Virus record (IMG/VR): IMGVR_UViG_3300017917_003570 | Coordinates: 1 to 36,066 of that record | Origin: a virus | DNA: 36,066 nt | Reading direction: 5' to 3' (one strand) | Part shown: in pieces, positions 22,893-29,194 of the stretch | Layout: each line of letters opens with the position of its first letter | Position numbering within the stretch: the first letter of the stretch is position 1 | Translations under genes and position numbers: made by a program | The notes under the pieces: generated by a model | What the model was told of the DNA's origin: nothing | The model's database searches: none | What the model saw: the letters and a program-made list of their open reading frames with translations, nothing else

Positions 22893-24214
22893 CCCTGATC
22901 CCCCTCCGCCGCCAGGCGCTTGCGGAAGGCGCCCTCGGCGGCCTTGGCGGTGCGGACGATGTAGTGCCGGTCCAGGATGCTGCGCACGCTCGCCGGGGTG
23001 TGGCCGGTGATGCCGGCGATGCCGTTGTCATCGACGCCCGCCTCATGCAACCGGGTCACCGCGGTGTGGCGCAATTCCATAAAGCGGAGATCCCCGCAGG
23101 CGGGCATAGGCTCCAAAGTGAAGCGGGTGAGTTGGGCGGGTGGGTTAGCCAACTCACCCGCCCGGGACAGATCGGACATATCCGACAGATCCGATCTGTC
23201 CCGTTCGATCTGCTCTCGCAACTCAATCCCTGTGGCAGCGGCGGCGCGCACTGCGCTGAAAACGTGGCGGAAGGTGTGTTCATTCCAGCGCTCGCCGGTG
23301 CCCTCATGCAGCAGCAGATACGCGCGGGCATCGGCATGCGGCAGGGCCACCACCTTGGCGGCGTCCCGCCGTGCGGCCTCGGCGCGCAGGCGCTCGACCA
23401 GGTGGGGGACCAGGTGCACGGGCAGGCTGACCAGCCGGCCCGTCTTGCCCTGGCGGATCACCAGGTTGTCGGCTTCCACCCGCCAGGGCGGCAGGCGCAG
23501 CACGTCGCCCTCGCGCTGGCCGATCCATTCGTTGAGCAGGATCGCCGTGCCCATGCTGCGCCAGCCCAGCCGATCGGCGGCCTCGGCCATGTGGCGCACG
23601 GCTTCCGGCGACCACAGCACCGGCTCCCGCGCGCGGCGCAGGCTGATGCCGGGGCGCTCGGCCGGGTTGCTGGTCAGGTAGCCGAGGCGCCGGCCCACGC
23701 CCAGCAGCAGGCGCAGCACGCGCACGGCAGCGGCGGCCTTGGCCGGGGTCTCGATCACCTGGCGCTTGCGGCCCGTGCCTTCCACGCGCCGCAGCTGGCC
23801 TTCGTAGAAAGCCTGCACCGCGGGCGGCGTGATCGCGCGGGCGGGCATGTCGCCGGCCCAGGCCTCGATCGCATCGAGTGCCCAGCCGTAGTCGCCGCGC
23901 GTCTTGGGCGCGAGCTTCGACCACCAGCGGCTGGCGCGGTAATCCTGGATCAGCGCGGCGACGCTGCCTGCCGGGTGCTTTCTGGCCCGGGCCTTGACCG
24001 GCGCCGGCGCGTTCGGCGCCACCTCGCCACGGCGCCAGGCGTCCACATCGGCATTCAGCGCCTCGGCGCGGGCGATCGCGGACTCGAGCGCATCGGGCAG
24101 GCGCTCGGGGCGCCAGCCCTCGGCGGCGAGCGCGGCGGCGGGTTGCCAGTAGTAGCGCACGCCGCCCCGCGCGCCGCGACGTTCGACCAGGTGGCGGATT
24201 TTTTTCGTGGCCAT
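22889..24214 (-). CDS. int: Tyrosine recombinase (phage integrase)
   Basis: A 441-residue integrase that joins attP with the host tRNA-Lys attB. The N-terminal 70 residues form the arm-binding region, about 83-185 the SAM-like core-binding domain, and about 200-430 the catalytic domain. Catalytic set: R234 (G-Q-R-E-G-D), K257 (Q-G-K-T-G), R382 (M-E-L-R-H-T), H405 (I-T-G-H-T) and nucleophile Y418 (D-R-H-Y-I). The usual His three residues before R382 is Met379. Residues about 332-372 are an extra segment with S-D-L/S-D-M/S-D-L repeats, encoded by two DNA hairpins. The excisionase-like gene lies just upstream. Confidence 0.92.
   Translation of the reverse strand: MATKKIRHLVERRGARGGVRYYWQPAAALAAEGWRPERLPDALESAIARAEALNADVDAWRRGEVAPNAPAPVKARARKHPAGSVAALIQDYRASRWWSKLAPKTRGDYGWALDAIEAWAGDMPARAITPPAVQAFYEGQLRRVEGTGRKRQVIETPAKAAAAVRVLRLLLGVGRRLGYLTSNPAERPGISLRRAREPVLWSPEAVRHMAEAADRLGWRSMGTAILLNEWIGQREGDVLRLPPWRVEADNLVIRQGKTGRLVSLPVHLVPHLVERLRAEAARRDAAKVVALPHADARAYLLLHEGTGERWNEHTFRHVFSAVRAAAATGIELREQIERDRSDLSDMSDLSRAGELANPPAQLTRFTLEPMPACGDLRFMELRHTAVTRLHEAGVDDNGIAGITGHTPASVRSILDRHYIVRTAKAAEGAFRKRLAAEGDQG
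23123..23202. repeat. Two adjacent perfect 13-bp hairpins inside int
   Basis: The first stem pairs 23123-23135 with 23149-23161 around a 13-base loop; the second pairs 23164-23176 with 23190-23202, also around 13 bases. Only two bases separate them. They encode residues about 338-364, in a segment absent from usual integrases just before the R382 motif. Matching stem and loop lengths suggest an inserted palindromic element kept in frame. Confidence 0.8.
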
Positions 24215-24238
24215 GGCAAGCGTCCCTTCGTCCCGATC

Positions 24239-24505
24239 CTACGCGGCCAGGCTGGCCTGCGCACGGCGCACCAGCTCGGCCTCCATGCCCGCCAGGTCCT
24301 CGGCCGCGCGGGCCGTGGCGCTGGCGGGGTCCTGGCGCGCGATCCAGCGTTCGACCGCGGCCAGATCCCACACCGTCCCCAGCCCCGGCAGAGGCTGGGG
24401 GAAGCCGTGCTCCGCCACAAGCCGCGCGCGGCGGCAGTGGAAGGCGCGCACGGTCAGGCCGAGCAGGGCAGCCACCTGCGCCGCCCGGCCGCCGCGCGGT
24501 GTCAC
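24239..24505 (-). CDS. Excisionase-like (AlpA/MerR-type) DNA-binding protein
   Basis: An 88-residue winged-helix-type protein: A-A-Q-V-A-A-L-L-G-L-T-V-R-A-F-H near the N terminus, G-F-P-Q-P-L-P-G-L-G-T-V-W-D at the wing, and V-E-R-W-I-A. This is the form of phage excisionases and AlpA regulators. They bend att DNA and turn integrase toward excision. The GTG start at 24505 overlaps the upstream stop (GTGA). The integrase follows 24 bases downstream. Confidence 0.75.
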   Translation of the reverse strand: MTPRGGRAAQVAALLGLTVRAFHCRRARLVAEHGFPQPLPGLGTVWDLAAVERWIARQDPASATARAAEDLAGMEAELVRRAQASLAA

Positions 24506-24789
24506 GACACCACCGCGCCGACGCGGGCGAGCAGCGTCACGCCGGCCGTCGTAGCGCTGATGCAGCGGCGCCGCCGGTCCTCACCATCCGTCACGCGATC
24601 GACCAGGCGGTGATCGGCCAGCCGATCGATGGCCCGCATGACCGCCGGCTTGCTGATGCGGCAGGCGGCGGCGATATCCAGCACGGACTGGCCGGGATGG
24701 CGCTGCGCATGCAGCAGCACGGCCAGCTGGCGGAGCGTATAATCGGCGCCGGATTGCACCAGCGTCAGGCATCCATCGGCGAAGGTCAT
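24502..24789 (-). CDS. MarR-like winged-helix regulator
   Basis: A 95-residue protein with Y-T-L-R-Q-L-A-V-L-L-H-A-Q near residue 18, the recognition helix region V-L-D-I-A-A-A-C-R-I-S-K-P-A-V-M-R-A-I-D-R-L (as separate short blocks: V-L-D-I-A-A and S-K-P-A-V-M-R-A-I-D), and a wing D-G-E-D-R-R-R-R. This is the MarR-type wHTH pattern but shorter than MarR, without the dimer arms. The ATG at 24789 overlaps the upstream stop (ATGA). It may tune the integration operon; target unknown. Confidence 0.72.
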   Translation of the reverse strand: MTFADGCLTLVQSGADYTLRQLAVLLHAQRHPGQSVLDIAAACRISKPAVMRAIDRLADHRLVDRVTDGEDRRRRCISATTAGVTLLARVGAVVS

Positions 24790-25046
24790 GCCGCGGCTCC
24801 CCCGGTCACGGGCAGGCCATGGCGGCGCTGCGCGCGGGCGATGTCCAGCCGGGCGATGCCGGCGGGCAGCGTGCCGCAAAGCGGCGGCGGCACGGGCTGG
24901 TCCTCCATGGCAGCGACCTGCGCGGCCAGCGTGCGGAACTCGGCGGACAGCAGCTGCGCCACCCGCGGTTCCATCACCGTGGGGGTGCGCTCGGCCCCCC
25001 AACAGGCGAAGTATTCGGCGAAATTCGCCAGTTGCGTCGATACCAT
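24786..25046 (-). CDS. Unknown first protein of the integration operon
   Basis: An 86-residue protein. ATG 25046 is chosen because GGAGG lies about nine bases upstream; an in-frame ATG at 25106 would fall within the promoter and operator. A helical N terminus (L-A-N-F-A-E-Y-F-A-C-W-G) and a Pro-rich middle (Q-P-V-P-P-P-L-C-G) are visible. No family recognised. It overlaps the MarR-like gene by ATGA. Confidence 0.55.
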   Translation of the reverse strand: MVSTQLANFAEYFACWGAERTPTVMEPRVAQLLSAEFRTLAAQVAAMEDQPVPPPLCGTLPAGIARLDIARAQRRHGLPVTGGAAA

Positions 25047-25077
25047 TTCTGCCCCGCCTCCATTCCGGGTGGCGGGA

Positions 25078-25106
25078 AGATAACTCCGAAAATCTGAGTA
25101 ATGCAA
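25078..25106 (-). promoter_or_regulatory. Promoter of the integration operon
   Basis: On the minus strand a -35 TTGCAT (25101-25106) and a -10 TTATCT (25078-25083) are set exactly 17 bp apart. The spacer holds operator copy A (25084-25098). The first gene starts at 25046. The layout repeats that at 25807-25835, so the same repressor probably silences both. Confidence 0.6.
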
Positions 25107-25129
25107 GAAGAGAATTCAGAAAAACGGAA
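25084..25129. promoter_or_regulatory. Repressor operator sites A and B
   Basis: Site A (25084-25098, CTCCGAAAATCTGAG) and site B (25115-25129, inverse strand TTCCGTTTTTCTGAA) both fit YTCCG-N5-CTGAR. Site A fills the promoter spacer; B is 31 bp upstream. The same motif occurs twice at the repressor/Cro promoter region. Confidence 0.65.
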
Positions 25130-25138
25130 CCGCCAAGA

Positions 25139-25405
25139 TCACCGGCAATCGAACTGTATGGATCCGATGCCGAAGGTGCGCTGCTGGCCGGTCATGTAGG
25201 GCTGGCGACCATGCCGCTGACAATGCTCCGCAGCCACAGGCGCCAGCAGCGACGGATTGGTCAATGCCCGGTCATATTCGATCACGATCTGAGACGGCGT
25301 GGCGTTGATGACAGCATAAGAGCCGCCCCACGTTAACGGAGCGCAGGCCGACGTACCAATGCAGGCGGCGAAGAACAGCGATCGCAGCGAAGGCCGCGGC
25401 GCCAT
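25139..25405 (-). CDS. Small lipoprotein next to the repressor (possible lysogenic conversion gene)
   Basis: An 88-residue secreted protein. The N terminus R-P-S-L-R-S-L-F-F-A-A-C-I-G-T-S-A-C has a signal peptide and a lipobox-like S-A-C, giving Cys21. The mature part has Y-A-V-I-N-A-T-P, I-V-I-E-Y-D and a C-terminal F-D-C-R, and two Cys could pair. Similar small lipoproteins occur in bacterial genomes. It starts three bases after the repressor stop, so it should be made with the repressor in lysogens. A superinfection-exclusion or host-fitness role is an inference. Confidence 0.65.
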   Translation of the reverse strand: MAPRPSLRSLFFAACIGTSACAPLTWGGSYAVINATPSQIVIEYDRALTNPSLLAPVAAEHCQRHGRQPYMTGQQRTFGIGSIQFDCR

Positions 25406-25408
25406 CGC

Positions 25409-25774
25409 TTATTTCGCCGCGCGCCGAGGCGCCGGCGTGGCAGCGGGCGCGGCGTCCGCCAGATGCTGGCTGATGCGTTCCCGGACATCCCACCGAAGCG
25501 CGCCATCGACGCCGTAAAACACAAAATCCGAAGTGACCTGCAGGATCGGCAGGATGCGGCCGAGCTGGTCCACGCGCGGGCGATTTGCCCCTCCCTCCCA
25601 GTTGGCCAGCGTGGATGTGCTCAGACCCGCGGCATTCGCCAGCGCGGTGGGAGAAAGACCGGCCGCCAGGCGGGCAGCAACAAGCCGGCGCCCCACCGCG
25701 ACGAGATCGAGCGCCGCCAGTTCAAGGTCGCGGCCAGTGCGCACATCAATCATGCGAATAATGATAGCACTCAT
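25409..25774 (-). CDS. XRE-family repressor (CI-like)
   Basis: A 121-residue repressor. The HTH_XRE domain spans about residues 25-88: V-G-R-R-L-V-A-A-R-L-A-A-G-L-S, then A-L-A-N-A-A-G-L-S-T-S-T-L-A-N-W-E. The C-terminal part is short and Ala/Pro-rich with no S24 peptidase domain, so classical RecA-stimulated self-cleavage is not expected. The ATG at 25774 is chosen; an in-frame ATG at 25753 is possible. It diverges from a Cro-like gene across two operator sites, the standard switch layout. Confidence 0.78.
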   Translation of the reverse strand: MSAIIIRMIDVRTGRDLELAALDLVAVGRRLVAARLAAGLSPTALANAAGLSTSTLANWEGGANRPRVDQLGRILPILQVTSDFVFYGVDGALRWDVRERISQHLADAAPAATPAPRRAAK

Positions 25775-25789
25775 GCCGCCTGAACTCCG

Positions 25790-25829
25790 CTCAGCAGAAC
25801 GGAAGCTTGACATCTTCCGAAATTCTGAG
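25790..25829. promoter_or_regulatory. Repressor operator sites D and C
   Basis: Site D (25790-25804, inverse strand TTCCGTTCTGCTGAG) and site C (25815-25829, TTCCGAAATTCTGAG) share the YTCCG-N5-CTGAR motif with sites A and B. They lie between divergent repressor and Cro-like genes, 25 bp centre to centre. C fills the early promoter spacer; D sits before the repressor start and could autoregulate it. Confidence 0.7.
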
Positions 25830-25835
25830 CAAGCC
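25807..25835 (+). promoter_or_regulatory. Early rightward promoter (PR-like)
   Basis: A perfect -35 TTGACA (25807-25812) is followed by a 17-bp spacer that contains operator C. The -10 position (25830-25835, CAAGCC) matches the consensus poorly, so activity may be weak or need a host factor. The Cro-like gene starts at 25843, allowing only a very short leader. Confidence 0.5.
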
Positions 25836-25842
25836 TCCCGCC

Positions 25843-26139
25843 ATGGCGTCCCTTCCCTCCGCGTCGGACCTGCGCGCCGTGGTCAAGGCCCTTGGCGGCC
25901 CGGGCGTGGTCGCGCGCGCCCTCGGCACCTCGGGCCCCAATGTCGGCAACTGGCAGATCGCCGGCGAGGTGGCGGCCAGCTGGCGGCTGGAATTCTGGCG
26001 GCTGTGCGCGGCGCGTGGCATCGCGTGGCATCCCCCCGGCTTCGAGACCGTCAGGCTCGTCGTGACGGAAGCCGCAACGGTCCCGCGCGATTGTGGCGAA
26101 ACAACGGAGCCCCTTTCGCAACCGGGGCGCGCGGCATGA
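25843..26139 (+). CDS. Cro-like helix-turn-helix protein
   Basis: A 98-residue protein. L-G-G-P-G-V-V-A-R-A-L-G-T-S-G-P-N-V-G-N-W-Q near residues 17-37 (helix, turn, recognition helix) has the form of YdaS/Cro-type regulators. W-R-L-E-F-W-R-L-C-A-A-R-G-I-A-W-H and P-P-G-F-E follow, also typical. It is the first gene under the early promoter and opposes the repressor. A TTG start at 25807 is in frame but coincides with the -35 box. The stop overlaps the next ATG. Confidence 0.75.
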   Translation: MASLPSASDLRAVVKALGGPGVVARALGTSGPNVGNWQIAGEVAASWRLEFWRLCAARGIAWHPPGFETVRLVVTEAATVPRDCGETTEPLSQPGRAA

Positions 26140-26501
26140 TCGTGCAGGGCGGCCTGGTCGTCTCGGTCGAGCCCGTGCCCACGCTGCTGCGCGACCAGCC
26201 GAACGCGCTGCTGACGGTCGAATGGAACGAGGATGGCCAGCTGGTGCGCGCCGAGCCGCGCCGCCTGCCGCGCCATGCCGAGACGCCCAGCGACCGCGAG
26301 GCCCATGACCTGGCGCTGGCCGCCCATCGCCTGCTGCGCAGCCTCGGCACCGCCCAGGCCGCGCTGGACGAGGCGCGCCGCCAGGGCCGCGAGGCCGCGC
26401 TGCTCGACTTCCTGCGCCAGCTCGTCGCGCTGGAAGACATCCACGGCGAGGAGGCGCGGCGCCGCCTGGCCAGCCAGCGCCGCCGGCCAGGGGTGGCATG
26501 A
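26136..26501 (+). CDS. Unknown early protein
   Basis: A 121-residue protein. The N-terminal part is beta-prone (G-G-L-V-V-S-V-E-P-V-P-T-L-L); the rest is a long charged helix (A-A-H-R-L-L-R-S-L-G-T-A-Q-A-A-L-D-E-A-R) ending in an Arg-rich tail. It is coupled to the Cro-like gene by ATGA. No motif recognised; an early regulatory or host-interaction role is a guess from position. Confidence 0.65.
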   Translation: MIVQGGLVVSVEPVPTLLRDQPNALLTVEWNEDGQLVRAEPRRLPRHAETPSDREAHDLALAAHRLLRSLGTAQAALDEARRQGREAALLDFLRQLVALEDIHGEEARRRLASQRRRPGVA

Positions 26502-26946
26502 TGCGCGCGCCGCCTTGCCCGGCCGTCCTGTCTGCTGCCCTCGGCGCGGGCGCGGCGCGGCGCCGTTTCACTCCCGCGCCCACAACCGGGGATAGCGATC
26601 ACCGGGCCGGCGCCGAGGGGCCTTCGCCGCCGGGTTGCGGGTCCGGGGGTGAAAATCGTGGAATATCAACGCTGTCACGCATGTCACGCAGTGTCACGCT
26701 GAGCTGTGACAGGATTTCGCCAGCCGGATCAAGGGCTTGCGCGATCTGTCACGCTTGTCACGCTTGGGGAGGCCTCACGTGCGCGCGCGCTGGTGCGCGC
26801 GGGGTTTGCGTGACACTCGTGACACGGGGGAAAAAGCGTTCAAGAACAAGGGCTTGGGCGCAACGCGGCCGCGTGACAAGGCGTGACAGCGCGTTACAGC
26901 GTTGGAAGGGCTCGTTTTTTCGGCTTTATGCCGTGGCGGTGCGGGC
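26502..26946 (+). other. Non-coding early region holding the iteron-like array
   Basis: Between the second early gene and the 26947 gene lie 445 bp without a convincing protein. The open frame at 26498-26950 is Arg/Cys/Gly-rich and reads the repeats as C-H-A-C-H-A-like strings. The stretch contains ten TGTCACGC-type elements and two purine or T tracts (near 26828-26850 and a T6 at 26914-26919). A replication origin or packaging signal is the leading idea. Confidence 0.6.
26673..26898. repeat. Opposed TGTCACGC iteron array (candidate replication origin)
   Basis: Forward TGTCACGC is at 26673, 26682, 26692, 26747 and 26756. Inverse copies are at 26808 (GCGTGACA), 26817 (TCGTGACA), 26871, 26881 and 26891 (GCGTTACA). 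Copies within a group are 9 or 10 bp apart, close to one helical turn, as for cooperative protein binding on one DNA face. The left half is all forward and the right half all inverse, giving a large dyad centred near 26785. Primase and helicase genes follow. Confidence 0.75.
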
Positions 26947-27447
26947 GTGAGCGGCGGCGGGCAGTCGCCGCAGGCGGCCTATGACGAGCGCCAGCGCGCG
27001 GAGCGGCGGGCCGTGGCCGAGGCCGCGGCGGCCAGCCTGCCCGCGCCGGCCGAGCAGCCGGCGCTGCTGCCCGAGCTGCCCGCGCCGCGCGCCGGTGGCC
27101 GGCCGAAGGGCGCCAGCAGCCGGTCCACGCGCGAGTGGGTGCGCTTCCTGATCGAGACCAAGGGCTCGCCGCTGGAGGAGCTGCTGCGCATCGGCTTCAG
27201 CGACCTGGAGGCGCTGCGGCGGGAGATCGGCGCGGACACCAGGCTGGAGGCGTTCGACCGGCGCCTGACCGCGCTGCGCGAGGCGCTGCCCTACCTGCAC
27301 CAGAAGCTGCCGCAGGCCATCCAGATCGAGGGCGCGCCGCTGATGGCGGTGCAGATCGCGGTGTCGCCGGCGCTCGCCGAGCGCCTGGCGCAGCGGCCGG
27401 TGACAATCGAGGCAGATCAAGGGGTTGGCGAGGGAGAGCCGGCATGA
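26947..27447 (+). CDS. Conserved phage DNA-binding-like protein (possible small terminase)
   Basis: A 166-residue protein. It has a basic G-G-R-P-K-G-A-S-S-R-S-T-R-E-W-V-R-F-L motif near residue 52, then S-P-L-E-E-L-L-R-I-G, and L-P-Y-L-H-Q-K-L-P-Q-A-I-Q near 115. The G-R-P-K-G...W...L-x-x-Y-L-H-Q-K combination recurs in prophage proteins that I have seen near packaging or replication genes. It could be a small terminase or an iteron-binding initiator; it directly follows the iteron array. The GTG at 26947 lacks a clear ribosome site, and an in-frame TTG at 26902 is an alternative. Confidence 0.65.
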   Translation: MSGGGQSPQAAYDERQRAERRAVAEAAAASLPAPAEQPALLPELPAPRAGGRPKGASSRSTREWVRFLIETKGSPLEELLRIGFSDLEALRREIGADTRLEAFDRRLTALREALPYLHQKLPQAIQIEGAPLMAVQIAVSPALAERLAQRPVTIEADQGVGEGEPA

Positions 27448-27752
27448 GTTGGACGGGTGCGAGTTGGACGGGTTGCGGGCAATGCCCGTTGCTGCCGCGT
27501 CTCCTGCCTGCCCGGCCGCTGATTGCGGATCAGCCGGCCCGCGCCGCCGCCGGCGCGCCGCACCCCCGGGGGGTCGCGCGCCGGCCCCCCCGTGCCCCCG
27601 CCCCCCCGGGCACCCCCGCCCGCCCGCGCGCCCGCTTGTCCGCCCCTGCGCACGGAGATTTTCACGCGAAAACAGGACCCGCTCCGCGGGCGGGGAAGGG
27701 AAAACAACCTCGGCTCCGCAGCGGGGCCAGGGGAAAGGGGCGCGGGCGATGA
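27444..27752 (+). CDS. Doubtful Pro/Arg/Ala-rich ORF
   Basis: A 102-codon ORF whose ATG overlaps the upstream stop (ATGA, 27444-27447) and whose stop overlaps the next ATG (27749-27752). Exact coupling at both ends favours a gene. The product, however, is low complexity (Pro, Arg, Ala, Gly) with an S-W-T-G-A-S-W-T-G repeat at the start and no fold I know. The DNA is C-rich (runs of C near 27580-27610). Alternatively this is a 300-bp spacer. The start covers two AGTTGGAC repeats (27447, 27462). Confidence 0.35.
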   Translation: MSWTGASWTGCGQCPLLPRLLPARPLIADQPARAAAGAPHPRGVARRPPRAPAPPGTPARPRARLSAPAHGDFHAKTGPAPRAGKGKQPRLRSGARGKGRGR

Positions 27753-28126
27753 GCGGCGGCCGGCCCTGGACCGATGCCGAGCGGCTGATGGTCCGCCAGT
27801 GGGTCGAGGCGGGGCGCGGCCGCGGATGGACCGTGAAGCAGAGCTGCACCGCGGTTGCCAAGATGCTGGCGCCGCGCACGGCGCGGGCGATCCAGCAGGA
27901 AGCCTATCGCCTCGGCATTGCCCAGCGCCTGCCAGCACCCGAGCCGAAGCCGCGCCGCAGCCAGGCCGGGAAGGAGCGCAAGCCGCAACAGGTGATCCGG
28001 CCGGGCCCGGCGATCCGGGCCTGCCTGACCTGCCGGCATAGCTTCACGCCAGAAGACCGCTTCGATTTCGTCTGCGACGGGTGCGAGCGCAGCCGCGCCT
28101 GGCGCTACGGGGCGGCGCTGGCATGA
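27749..28126 (+). CDS. SANT/Myb-like plus zinc-motif DNA-binding protein
   Basis: A 125-residue protein. The N-terminal W-T-D-A-E-R-L-M-V-R-Q-W and R-T-A-R-A-I-Q-Q-E-A-Y-R-L-G-I resemble a Myb/SANT- or GcrA-like helix-turn-helix. A basic linker leads to two Cys pairs, C-L-T-C and C-D-G-C, about 20 residues apart, forming a likely zinc knuckle. Early position before primase suggests DNA replication or transcription control. AGGGGAAAGGGG lies upstream. Its stop overlaps the primase ATG. Confidence 0.68.
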   Translation: MSGGRPWTDAERLMVRQWVEAGRGRGWTVKQSCTAVAKMLAPRTARAIQQEAYRLGIAQRLPAPEPKPRRSQAGKERKPQQVIRPGPAIRACLTCRHSFTPEDRFDFVCDGCERSRAWRYGAALA

Positions 28127-29190
28127 GCGAGCGCCGGCTGCACTCCGTCCCCGAGATCGCCGAGCTGCTGAACGCGCAGATCCAGGCGCTGGTGGAGGAG
28201 CTGCTGCCGGCCGGCCGGCGCGAGGGCCACGAGTGGCGCGTCGGCTCGATCGCCGGCGAGCCCGGGCAGAGCCTTGGCGTGCATCTGCAGGGGACGCGGC
28301 GCGGCGTGTGGCGGGACTTCGCCGGGCCGCCGGACCATCAGGGCGACGCGCTCGACCTGGTCGCGCAGGTGCGCTTCGGCGGGAACAAGAGCGAGGCGCT
28401 GCGCTGGGCGCGCGCCTGGCTCGGCCTGTCCGGCGCCAACCCGGCCGCCTTCGGGCGGGTGCCGGCGGCGCGGCCCGAGAGGCCGGACCATGCCGAGCTC
28501 GACCGCGAGGGCAAGCGGCAGAAGGCCATAGCGCTGTGGCTGCAAGGCCAGCCCATCGAGGGCACGCCGGTGGAAGCCTACCTTGCCGCGCGGGGCATCG
28601 ACCTGGCCGCGCTCGGCCGCGTGCCGCGCGCGCTGCGCTTCCTGCCGAACGCCTGGTGCCAGGAGGCCGAGGGCCAGCTGCCGGCGATGGTGGCCGCGAT
28701 CACGCGCCGCGGGCATCACGTCGCGACGCATCGGACCTATCTGGCCGAGGAGCGCGGCACCTGGCGCAAGGCGCCGCTGCGCAAGGCGAAGAAGGTGCTC
28801 GGCGCCTATGCCGGCGGGATCATCAGCCTGGTGCGCGGGCCATCCGGCAAGCCGCTGGCGCAGGCGCCGGACGACGACCAGGTGGCGATCGCCGAGGGCA
28901 TCGAGGACGCGCTGACCGTCGCGCTGCACGAGCCGACGCTGCGCTGCCTGGCCTGCATCAGCCTGTCCAACATGGCCGCCGTCGAGCTGCCCGAGCGGCT
29001 GGCCGACGTGGTGCTGGTGTTCGACCGCGATGGCGAGAACCCGCAGGCCCGCGCGGCGCGGGAGCGCGCGGTGCGCACCTTCCTGGAGCAGGGGCGCAGC
29101 GTGCGGGAGGTGCGCCCGGCCGAGGGCTTCAAGGACTTCAACGCCTGGCACCAGGCGTTGCGGGACCAGGGAAAGGGACACGCCGCATGA
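28123..29190 (+). CDS. Toprim-domain DNA primase
   Basis: A 355-residue protein. The N-terminal part has a G-V-W-R-D-F-A-G block and G-D-A-L-D-L-V-A, usual in the zinc-less/CHC2-like front of phage primases. A Toprim-like C-terminal half has V-A-I-A-E-G-I-E-D-A-L-T-V-A (catalytic Glu in A-E-G near residue 262) and V-V-L-V-F-D-R-D-G-E-N (metal-binding D-x-D near 300). It makes primers for phage replication. ATG 28123 overlaps the upstream stop. The helicase-like gene is farther down in the same operon. Confidence 0.85.
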   Translation: MSERRLHSVPEIAELLNAQIQALVEELLPAGRREGHEWRVGSIAGEPGQSLGVHLQGTRRGVWRDFAGPPDHQGDALDLVAQVRFGGNKSEALRWARAWLGLSGANPAAFGRVPAARPERPDHAELDREGKRQKAIALWLQGQPIEGTPVEAYLAARGIDLAALGRVPRALRFLPNAWCQEAEGQLPAMVAAITRRGHHVATHRTYLAEERGTWRKAPLRKAKKVLGAYAGGIISLVRGPSGKPLAQAPDDDQVAIAEGIEDALTVALHEPTLRCLACISLSNMAAVELPERLADVVLVFDRDGENPQARAARERAVRTFLEQGRSVREVRPAEGFKDFNAWHQALRDQGKGHAA

Positions 29191-29194
29191 CCGA
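29170..29194. repeat. 25-bp direct repeat, copy 1
   Basis: These 25 bases (GGAAAGGGACACGCCGCATG, then ACCGA) recur exactly at 29478-29502. Each copy spans a gene end, a ribosome site and the next start, so both upstream proteins end in K-G-H-A-A. The repeats flank the 29187 gene, 308 bp apart. Confidence 0.9.

Noticed and set aside
24198-24207. Slippery run of seven T (A on the coding strand) at the start of int as a frameshift site
   Set aside because: It encodes K-K-I in frame, no useful alternative frame follows, and no stimulatory structure is close.
26498-26950. 150-codon plus-strand frame over the iteron array
   Set aside because: The product is Arg/Gly/Cys-rich with repeat-driven C-H-A-type strings, and no coding pattern is visible. 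The DNA repeats explain the region better.
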